A stretch of DNA of 64,000 nt, from assembly GCA_947561715.1 (NCBI GenBank), contig OX387203.1:1860001-1924000 (forward strand), read 5' to 3'. A program made the translations under genes and the position numbers. This DNA comes from Ascidia mentula. Taxonomy: Eukaryota > Chordata > Ascidiacea > Phlebobranchia > Ascidiidae. The notes under the pieces were generated by a model. The model did not search any database. It had not been told where the DNA came from and saw only the letters and a program-made list of their open reading frames with translations. Below are positions 38,239 through 46,681 of this stretch, one piece after another (the first letter of the stretch is position 1; each line of letters starts with the position of its first letter).

Positions 38239-39776
38239 ATGTTTAAGGCTATTCTTAATCCCTATTTTCTCACTGGCACTGGGACCATGGTGCTGTTTGG
38301 TGTTGGAGTCTACGAATACGCAAAACGACAAACGGAGGCTACCGGTAATTTTTAGGGGTCTTCTCCTGTCTAGTCTAGTTTGCATTCTGGCCCCGTCCCT
38401 TGGTTGCGGTTTTCACATTGAGCAATTATTGCCGTTTTGTGTGAAATTATGCTCTTTCATGACAACATTTTATGCTAAAATAGGTTTCCACGTAAGAGAT
38501 CCTGACACAAGATTACGAAAACTGGAAAAAGATGTTTTGGTTGCAAAATATATGCGAGATCGACTGAGAGCTGTGGAATGCAAGGATGAAACCGATGGTT
38601 AGTATCACTGAATTGTTAAACATGTATGTGCAAACTAAAGTTTTTGCTGAAATAACAAAATTGTGCAATGCAGAAACTTGATTTGTTGGAGGTGATTGTT
38701 TACATATATGTGAAGGTTGCCTGGCAAATTATGTTTTTCAACAACCTTAACCTGAGCCCCACATGCCCACTGTCACTGAAGCTTGGTTGGTTTTAGTTGT
38801 GACTAAAAATGTCTTAATTCAAACTCGCTAGAAGCCCGACTTTTTATATCTTGCTCCAATTTGGCAGCTCAAGTGGGCTCTAAGGGATCTATTTACATCT
38901 AGAATTATAAATGAAATTAATAGAGAAAACGTCAGAAAGTGACTACAGAAATCAGCCTGTGCAAGTCGGTGACTGATGGATCTATCTTTACAAAGTATAA
39001 GATCTTATACTGGCACTGATCGTCTTTACTTCTTTTAGAGTTCTAGTAATATAATATTGTAATAAAATTATTGATATTTTTTAGCTTTCAACAACTGCTG
39101 CATTGAACAAAACAAAGCTGGCCGTGGACTTTTTGCTTTCACCAAATGCAAAACACAGAATGATACAATGATGGAATGCATGAATAAAAGGTAAGCTCAG
39201 TTTGAAGTTATCAGTTGAATTCACTCATGAAATATTGTATGACGTGTTTTTTTTCCAAGATTTTTGGATGAAGACTTTTATAAGATGTGTAAGGAACTGT
39301 ATCTTTATGACAAAGCCCTTTTCCTACAATGTAAAGTCAAAAAAAGGTCAAGAGAGAAGTAAGTAGTGCGGTAATATGATGGTATTGGGAAACAAAATCT
39401 CCTAAATTTTAACGTAAAACACTGGGGTCTGGTAACGTGATTGCATTGAATGTAGTTGAGAAAATACATTGAAAATCTTATAAAATCTACCCTGTAGTTG
39501 TGTGGGATTCGTTTTGCAAATAATTGCATTGTCAACCCTACGTTGAATGTTAACTATAGATTTGTACAAGAAAATATTTTGAAATTTGCTTTGTACTTCG
39601 GATTCAGGATAAAGAAGATTATCAAGGAAAAATTACCACTTGATGCTGAGTTGGATGAAGATCAAAAAATTTATTTTAAAGGCGTCATGTCTGTATTTAT
39701 TGAAACTGGAAATGTGGACGAATATGATGAGATTCTCTTAAAAGACACTGATTATGATAAAACTAAACCTGCATGA
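38239..39776 (+). CDS. CMC1: CMC1-like twin CX9C mitochondrial protein, extended at both ends
   Basis: Exons 38239-38344, 38484-38597, 39085-39190, 39260-39358 and 39608-39776 give 197 aa. CMC1 is an intermembrane-space protein needed for COX1/complex IV assembly. The conserved core runs DPDTRLRKLEKDVLVAKYMR, then C-KDETDAFNN-C and C-KTQNDTMME-C, the twin CX9C pair that Mia40 oxidises, then FLDEDFYKMCKELYL. Human CMC1 is about 106 aa; here about 36 residues with a hydrophobic segment (FLTGTGTMVLFGVGVYEYAK) precede it and an acidic tail of about 56 residues follows. Exon 1, if not spliced, is itself a closed 38-codon frame ending at 38355. An alternative start is an in-frame ATG just before exon 2 (MTTFYAKIGFHVRDPD), which would remove the N-terminal segment. 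Confidence 0.8.
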
Positions 39777-39834
39777 ATTATGAACTGCATTCTGTCTTTT
39801 TTGCTTTAAAAAAATTGTGACACTCCTTTTAGTG

Positions 39835-39840
39835 AATAAA
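39835..39840 (+). terminator. Poly(A) signal of the CMC1-like gene
   Basis: AATAAA stands 58 bases after the stop codon, a typical distance. Confidence 0.7.
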
Positions 39841-40162
39841 GTATATTCGCAATGCTGACATAGCGGACAGATGTTGTACTGCAGTAAAAATATATGTACT
39901 TTTTTATTCTAAAATGTTGCTGTGCAATCAAAGTTGTGCAAACGGCAGGCGGCAAAATATCCTCTTGTGGAGTTTCCAGGCTCTCAGTCAGTGGTTTCAT
40001 ATCTTAAGAAAAAAAAACACAATGTTGTCAACCAAATGAAATTACAGATTTATCACATCAATTGTTGAAGTAGCCAAATTTCATAAGAGACGTAAATGTA
40101 TTAACTGAACAAACTGTCAAATAAGCAACATGATTGTGCAAAAAAAGCCATAATATTGCAAA

Positions 40163-40220
40163 GCTGCAGACAGGGTGTGTACACGCACTGTTTCGACCTG
40201 TAAGGTCTCATCAGTGCATC
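40163..40220 (-). ncRNA. Hammerhead ribozyme motif, minus-strand copy
   Basis: Read on the minus strand: stem I GATGCA, core CTGATGA (RC of 40208-40214), helix II GACCT/AGGTC with a TAC loop, GAAA, stem III ACAG...CTGT, cleavage triplet GTC (C pairs to position 40169), and TGCAGC closing stem I. Stem I carries one mismatch relative to the plus copy. All conserved core bases (C3 to A9, G12-A14, A15.1-U16.1, H17) are present. Confidence 0.75.
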
Positions 40221-40544
40221 TGTTGAGTGGCACTGTGCTAGCTTTCACACTAGTCTCCACTTTGTGGTACCTTTCGGTCAACGTCGATCTGCAGGGTACC
40301 CTATACTAGGTACCGAACAACAGAGACGACGAACCACTGTGGAGCGCACTATGGCCAAACGGAACTGCTTGGTAACCGATAGTGCAAAAGGCATAAAACA
40401 CCAATGTAATATATGTGCAAAAAAAGCCATAATATTGCAAAGCTGCAGTATAGGGTACCCTGCAGATCTACGTTGACCGAAAGGTACCACAAAGTGGAGA
40501 CTAGTGTGCCTGCTAGTGTAAAAGCTAGCACAGTGCCACTCAAC

Positions 40545-40604
40545 AGCTGCACTGATGAGACCTTACAGGTCGAAACAGTGCGTGTACACACCCTGTCTGC
40601 AGCT
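40545..40604 (+). ncRNA. Hammerhead ribozyme motif, plus-strand copy
   Basis: Stem I AGCTGCA (40545-40551) pairs perfectly with TGCAGCT (40598-40604). The core CTGATGA is at 40552-40558, helix II GACCT/AGGTC with a TAC loop, GAAA at 40572-40575, stem III from ACAG (40575-40578) to CTGT (40593-40596) with an inner self-complementary GTGTACAC, and C17 at 40597, so cleavage is predicted after 40597. Every required hammerhead core base is there. The 5' and 3' ends both lie in stem I, the type I topology. Activity is predicted, not shown. Confidence 0.82.
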
Positions 40605-40732
40605 TTGCAGGCAACATGTTATTCTTGAAAAGCTGTTTCATTTTTTGGGCAAACAAAAACATGGTGCTTAGTTTGATTCTACAGATTGCTTTTGAAACTA
40701 TTTGAAAAAATTGTGCATTCCCAATTTTTTTC

Positions 40733-42994
40733 TTACTTTCCCAGTTTTTTTCTCAGCTCTTTGAGTTGTTCATTTTTCTTTCCCAACATATCTCTAAGGT
40801 TTTTATATGCAGCAGTTTCCCGAAACTTTTTATCCAATTCCTTCTCAGCCATGTCCAGTTGGTCCTGTAATATTTGCCAAAATATTCTCATCAATTTACC
40901 AAGCACGCTAAAGGATGTTAGCAACCCTCCGATTGGCAAGTTTTTGAACAATTAAGGTAAACTAAATTAGATTAGGATAGCCCAACTTCTGGTGCCTGTT
41001 ATAATTGCTTACTTGTTGCTAGATTACCAGTCTAATTTGGCCACTTATACAAATGCTATAGTTAAAGAAACATTTCAACCACCGATATTTCATAAACAAG
41101 CAATTAAACTAAATTATGGGTTAGTAACATTTATCAGCAAAATTTTGTCCTAAAGTATGGATTACATGTGAAATCAACATTTTTGTTTTATTAATATTTT
41201 AATCTCCAAGAAACATCTATTATTAAACACTGGCATGAAAAATAAATTTGCAGCCTGTGATGGCCGGTGACAAAAGAAAATTGTACCTGATGTAAAAAGT
41301 ATATAGTATCTACCTTGTACAGAATATGACATGGGGTAATAATGACTTTGCAACTAAGTTATATCGAAACCACTTTTTGTCTGCAGAAAATGTATATTGT
41401 AGTTACTTGTAATTCATTTACCTGCACTTTAAGTAGTTCGTGTTTTGTTGAAGTCAAGCTAGAAGCCAGACTTTCGTTTTCTGTTGATTTTACCTTCAAA
41501 CTGGAATCAAAATCTTTTTGCAGTTTTGAAAGTTGGTTGTCAAGCTCCATAGAAGAACCTTTGTCCTGTAAAAAAAAGAAAAAAAGTTGCTTTTAACAGT
41601 CAAGCAAAGTATCCAATACAAAAAATATCATTAGTTTTCTTTGAACAATTGCTCCGTATTTTGGAAAAAGTACAAAGTAAAGAGATCAGGTTCTCAGAAA
41701 GTAGTTATATTTTTAAGTTATATTGAATAAATTGGTGTTATGGTACACATAAGCAAAGCATATATACCATCACTGCAGCAGGTTTTGCTCCAAGACTTTT
41801 AATCTGATGAGTCAAAGCTTCGTTTTCCTCCAAACACTTTGTTACATGCTTTTCAATGGACTTGCTCCGCTCTCTTAGCTGTTCATTTTCACTTTGTAAC
41901 CGCTCAATTTCCTTTTGCAGCAATGCTACACCACCTTTTTCATTCAACGGCTCCAATTTTTGTTTCCATGACATAGGATCAGAAGATCCTCCCAAAAGAA
42001 GTTCCCTTTCTTCAAAATCAGCAATTTGATCTAGCAATTCTCTGCAGAAAACAAAAAATCCTACATGAACTTGCCAAACACTAAAACTTAGTGATTATTA
42101 TGATATTTTGTTTGTTAAAGGTGACACCATGATTACAAAAACATATAATTACATAGATTTAAATCTTTATGACGGAATAAACTTTTTTGGCTTTAAGAGT
42201 GCCAGAGTCAATTTGCAATTTCAAAATAAAATAATTTTGTTTGCATTTGATATGACACAAAGTCTTGGGTGATAATTAAAACAATTATACAGGCAATATT
42301 GTAGTCTGTAGACCTGCATACAAGTCATAACAATAAAATATTGCTTACCTATTTTCCAGTTCGGATATATCAGCTGCAAGTTTTAAATGCCACTTTTCAG
42401 CTTGTGTCATCAGTTGTCGTAGTAACAGCACACTTGTATGACTGCTGTTCAATAATTCCACTTCCATTTCACCACGCACCATACTAAGCAGTCCATCTAA
42501 CATCTCAGTCACTTCATCTTGTGTGTAAGTGTCTTCATACAATCTGTCAATTTAGCACATGAGCTGAAAAATTTAGCAAGTGAATATACAAACTCAATAA
42601 TAGGATTAAACCTTTGTAACATACTCATTAGGCATGTTTAAAAAATACTTTTACACGATTATTTTCTGTTTCTGTGACATAGTGTGCTACAAATTAGGCT
42701 ATTTCATTTGAAAGAACCCATTGCAAACCCAATAGATTGACTTTTTAACAATGAATAGCGGAAAAACATAATACACACCTGCTGTCCTTAAGATCTTGAA
42801 AGCAATGATCAACAGACTTTAAACGTTGTGCTCTTTTAAACCGACTGAATCGAATAAAATTAACAACATGTTGATGGTGGTGGTCGTTTACGCCAAGCTC
42901 CGACTACAAAAAAAACGAAATCTAGCGGTAACCGGGGTAAAATTTGATGAAAATTGTGAATTACTACTACAACAGTATCTGAAAATCTTACCAT
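40733..42994 (-). CDS. LZTFL1: Leucine zipper transcription factor-like 1 (BBSome regulator)
   Basis: Minus-strand exons 42994-42992 (ATG only), 42903-42779, 42543-42349, 42041-41768, 41565-41422 and 40864-40733 give 290 aa against 299 in human. LZTFL1 binds the BBSome and limits its entry into cilia. Seen: SELGVNDHHHQHVVNFIRF and KSVDHCFQDLKDSRL at the N-terminus, TYTQDEVTEMLDGL, TSVLLLRQLMTQAEKWHLKL, DISELENRELLDQIADFE, long coiled coils, and the closing DQLDMAEKELDKKFRETAAY with LKELRKKLGK. Each segment aligns with the human protein in order. The initiator ATG is the last three bases of its exon, directly followed by GTAAGA. Its promoter side faces the minisatellite transposon. Confidence 0.92.
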
Positions 42995-43290
42995 TATGCA
43001 AAAAAGGTAAAGATTTCACAGAATCCGAACAAAAAACCGCGTCGTTGGTTTCCCTGCCGAACTATGTTAATTTATCAGAAAAAACGCAACCACTAGGAGT
43101 TAAATTTTGATATAGAGGGCGCTATCATCGTAATGCTTTTGTGAATATTTTGCTGTACATAAATTACAGCCCTGATATCTTTGCAAACAACACATATCTT
43201 ATCAATATTTCCGATTTAAAATTTTATTTAATATCAAAATCATAAATAAACATTTTTATATTCGCTTTGCCACTTCGGGCGGTCGATGTC
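42995..43290. promoter_or_regulatory. LZTFL1 upstream region
   Basis: About 300 bp between the LZTFL1 start and the transposon edge. It presumably contains 5' UTR and core promoter. No defined motif is claimed. Confidence 0.4.
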
Positions 43291-43432
43291 ATATAGGGCT
43301 GTAACGTTACGGCTAACATAGGTAAGCGTCCAAGATCAGTAAACTGGACAAAATCGGTAACCTAAACACGTGACTGCAGCGGAAAACAGGGAGGGTACAT
43401 ATTTTCATCCAAGGGGAGTAATTGAAATCATA
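43291..43432 (+). repeat. Left terminal inverted repeat
   Basis: Begins near GGGCTGTAACGTTACGG, runs through AAGATCAGTAAACTGGACAA and GGGAGGGTACATATTTTCAT, and is nearly identical to the reverse complement of 45231-45372. Confidence 0.85.
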
Positions 43433-43469
43433 TAACCTGTACTGCGTCATCGATAGGTAACTTCATTAA

Positions 43470-44600
43470 TTGTTACGGGAATCACGCTATACCTTGCACT
43501 GTGTCCATGATAGGCAAGTTTGTTAAACGTAAGAGTACTCACGCTATACCTAGCACTGTATCCATGATAGGTAAGTTTGTTAAACGTTGGACTATAGTCA
43601 CGCTATACCTTGCACTATGTCCATGATAGGTAAGTTTGTTAAACGTTGAGGTAGTCACGCTATACCTTGCACTATGTCCATGATAGGTAAGTTTGTTAAT
43701 TGTTAGGGTAGTCACGCTATACCTTGCACTATGTCCATGATAGGTAAGTTTGTTAAACGTTAGGGTAGTCACGCTATACCTTGCACTATGTCCATGATAG
43801 GTAAGTTTGTTAATTGTTAGGGTAGTCACGCTATACCTTGCACTATGTCCATGATAGGTAAGTTTGTTAAACGTTAAGGTAGTCACGCTATACCTTGCAC
43901 TATGTCCATGATAGGTAAGTTTGTTAATTGTTAGGGTAGTCACGCTATACCTTGCACTATGTCCATGATAGGTAAGTTTGTTAAACGTTAGAGTTGTCAC
44001 GCTATACCTTGCACTATGTCCATGATAGGTAAGTTTGTTAAACGTTAAGGTAGTCACGCTATACCTTGCACTATGTCCATCATAGGTAAGTTTCTTAATT
44101 TTTAGGGTAGTCACGCTATACCTTGCACTATGTCCATGATAGGTAAGTTTGTTAATTGTTAGGGTAGTCACGCTATACCTTGCACTATGTCCATGATAGG
44201 TAAGTTTCTTAATTGTTAGGGTAGTCACGCTATACCTTGCACTATGTCCATGATAGGTAAGTTTGTTAAACGTTAGAGTAGTCACGCTATACCTTGCACT
44301 ATGTCCATGATAGGTAAGTTTCTTAATTGTTAGGGTAGTCACGCTATACCTTGCACTATGTCCATCATAGATAAGTTTCTAAATTGTTAGGGTAGTCACG
44401 CTATACCTTGCAGTATGTCCATGATAGGTAAGTTTGTTAAACTTTAAGGTAGTCACGCTATGCATTGCACTGTGTCCATCATAGGCAAGTTCGTTAATTG
44501 TTAGGGTAGTCCCGTTATACCTTGGATTGTGACGCAATAAGTAGCTTTGTTCAACGTTAGGGTAGTCACGCTATACCTTGCACTATGTCCAACATAGGTA
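43470..44600 (+). repeat. 57-bp minisatellite, left array
   Basis: About 20 copies of a 57-bp unit (GTAGTCACGCTATACCTTGC, ACTATGTCCATGATAGGTAA, GTTTGTTAAACGTTAGG read in order). Main variants are AACGTTAGG/AATTGTTAGG and small changes; the outer units are more diverged. Because 57 is a multiple of three the array is open in one minus-strand frame, but the 19-residue repeat is not a credible protein. Confidence 0.92.
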
Positions 44601-44609
44601 AGTTCGTTA

Positions 44610-45225
44610 ATTGTTCAACGTTTAACAAAGTTACCCATCACGGACATAGTGCAAGGAATAGCGTGACTACCTTAACGTTTAACAAACTTACCTATTATGG
44701 ACATAGTACAAGGTATAGCGTGACTACTCTAACGTTTAACAAACTTACCTATCATGGACATAGTGCAAGGTATAGCGTGACTACTCTAACGTTTAACAAA
44801 CTTACCTATCATGGACATAGTGCAAGGTATAGCGTGACTACTCTAACTTTTAACAAACTTGCCTATCATGGACATAGTGCAAGGTATAGCGTGACTACCT
44901 TAACGTTTAACAAACTTACCTATCATGGACATAGTGCAAGGTATAGCGTGACTACTCTAACGTTTAACAAACTTACCCATCATGGACATAGTGCAAGGTA
45001 TAGCGTGAATACTCTAACGTTTAACAAACTTACCTATCATGGATATAGTGCAAGGTATAGCGTGACTACCTTAACGTTTAACAAACTTACCTATCATGGA
45101 CATAGTGCAAGGTATAGCGTGACTACTCTAACGTTTAACAAACTTACCCATCATGGACATAGTGCAAGGTATAGCGTGACTACCTTAACGTTTAACAAAC
45201 TTACCTATCATGGACATAGTGCAAG
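44610..45225 (-). repeat. 57-bp minisatellite, right array (inverted)
   Basis: About 11 copies of the same 57-bp unit in the opposite orientation to the left array, so the element could fold into a long hairpin. Units are more uniform than in the left array. Confidence 0.92.
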
Positions 45226-45230
45226 GATAA

Positions 45231-45372
45231 ATGATTTCAATTACCCCCCTTGGATGAAAATATGTACCCTCCCTGTTTGCCGCTGCAGTCACGTATTTAG
45301 GTTACCGATTTTGTCCAGTTTACTGATCTTGGACGCTTACCTATGTTAGCCGTAACGTTACAGCCCCTTCTC
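45231..45372 (-). repeat. Right terminal inverted repeat
   Basis: Reverse complement of the left terminal repeat with few differences. Ends at AACGTTACAGCCCC just before the 9-bp target duplicate. Confidence 0.85.
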
Positions 45373-45463
45373 GTCGATGTCGCAAAGAATCGGGAAAGTC
45401 CCGTAAATAAACCTGTCTGTTTAAAACGTCGAGTTTAAGATTCCGTCAACTCAACATCTTTCA

Positions 45464-46283
45464 ATGGATTTGGTTGCTGGATATTCGTCAAGTTCAGACG
45501 AAGAGCCACAAGGTTTGAAGCACATCATTTTTGCCAACAATTTATATTCCTGCGATTGATATAAGGTCGTATGATTTCGGGAATTTAACACCGAATTTGA
45601 ATTTGCAGAAAAACCAAAAACAATTCTTCCTTCGGCCAGTGAAGTTTTAAGTAACTTGAATGATGCATCTGTTTTGGAATCACAATATGACAGGTTGTAT
45701 AAGTAATAAATTGTAAATGTATTCATGCTGTTGCGTGTTGTTACCTTACATTCCACGAAAGAAATAAGAAGTTGGAGGACTCCGTATTGGAACAACATGT
45801 AAAGATGGTTGAAAGTCAAAAAGTAGACCAAGCGAAGAAGGTTTTGTTCTGTTTCTGTTAACAAAAAGGAAATATTCCGGTCAATGTTTACTGCTTTGCA
45901 GATTTGCTGGATGTTTAAGAAAGGAAAGTGCAAATATGGGGACAAGTGTAAAAACAGACATGACAGGCTATCAGCAAACCTGATGGAAAGTAAGAATTTG
46001 GATGTTTTGATACAGAACATGAATTCTCAAAATATCCATAATTTTATAACGTACAATTTTTTGCAACGTGAATATCAATACCGTAATAAAACAACCGTGT
46101 TTTTGCAGCTTTTTAGATATTGTATTTATGCATGTTTTTACAGTGAGAAAATCCCAAAACCCTGCTGAAACCAGAATTGATGATGACACTCAGCAACAAG
46201 TCAAAGCAAAAAAACGTTATGGTGTATCTGATAGTTTAACCCCTCCAAAGAAAGCTTTAAAACAGTTACAGTCTCTAAAATGA
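45464..46283 (+). CDS. Small CCCH zinc-finger protein
   Basis: Exons 45464-45512, 45609-45693, 45762-45840, 45902-45989 and 46144-46283 join cleanly to 146 aa. Starts MDLVAGYSSSSDEEP, followed by KPKTILPSASEVLSNLNDAS, a charged helix, and one CCCH finger CWMFKKGKCKYGDKCKNRH (C-x7-C-x5-C-x3-H). It ends with a basic tail (KAKKRYGVSDSLTPPKKAL). Single-finger CCCH proteins usually bind RNA and are nuclear; an RNA-processing role is inference. I do not recognise the exact orthologue. Its start codon is only about 80 bp from the transposon's target duplicate. Confidence 0.78.
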
Positions 46284-46670
46284 AGCAGAAGTGGTGCTCA
46301 GTGACCAAATAACACTGCAAGACAGGACTCCATTCAAACAAAATTGCAAGCACACGAGGAAACACATACTTTATTCACAAATAGATCTTTTTACATGGTG
46401 ATCAAATCAAAAAGTGTGATGACAAAAAAAAGATAGACATATACACTAGTTACTTATTATAAGTCTGTAGCTATGTTCAAATGCCCCCGTGTGGGCGTAA
46501 TTTACTCTTTATGACTTGTGTTTATGATAAACTTCTCACTGCCTCCTTGAGGAGATTTATATGATTATGTTTATTTTATCATAGAACTGTTTTAACAAAT
46601 ACTTGTGGAAGCATGGGATGTTTTGTGAAAATTTAATGTTTACAGTTTTAATACTTTTCTGTTGTTACTT

Positions 46671-46676
46671 TTAAGC
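46671..46676 (+). promoter_or_regulatory. Possible trans-splice acceptor of delta-tubulin
   Basis: A pyrimidine-rich TTTTCTGTTGTTACTTTTAAG ends six bases before the ATG at 46682. Ciona adds a spliced leader to many mRNAs at such acceptors. Cis-splicing of a 5' UTR intron is equally possible. Confidence 0.3.
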
Positions 46677-46681
46677 ACAAA

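Larger units (their letters stand above)
40133..40610. mobile_element. Foldback element carrying two hammerhead ribozymes
   Basis: The ends are flanked by the 8-bp direct repeat GCAACATG (40125-40132 and 40611-40618). The left arm (about 40157-40306) is repeated in inverted form at about 40448-40610, with one small internal duplication in the right arm. Each arm encodes a hammerhead motif on its own outward-running strand. A 33-bp segment starting TGCAAAAAAAGCC at the left edge recurs directly at about 40416, just before the inverted arm. That is what a snap-back copying event during reverse transcription or repair would leave. The middle (40307-40414) is unique. No protein is encoded. Confidence 0.75.
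43291..45372. mobile_element. Foldback DNA transposon with minisatellite arms
   Basis: Long terminal inverted repeats of about 140 bp (43291-43432 and 45231-45372; tips read GGGCTGTAACGTTACGG inward) enclose two oppositely oriented arrays of a 57-bp unit. A 9-bp direct repeat GTCGATGTC flanks it (43282-43290 and 45373-45381). Long inverted repeats and 9-bp target duplications fit a non-autonomous Mutator-like or foldback element. It has no transposase. It separates the divergent genes LZTFL1 and the CCCH gene. Confidence 0.85.

Noticed and set aside
43539-44342. Long 267-aa open frame on the minus strand built of a 19-residue repeat
   Set aside because: It is the translation of a 57-bp minisatellite whose length is divisible by three. 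It has no gene-like start, codon bias or flanking splice sites.
44585-45349. 254-aa open frame on the plus strand with the same repeat
   Set aside because: Mirror image of the above in the inverted array; same reason.
43200-45400. CRISPR-like array
   Set aside because: The repeats are contiguous with no unique spacers, and the genome is animal.
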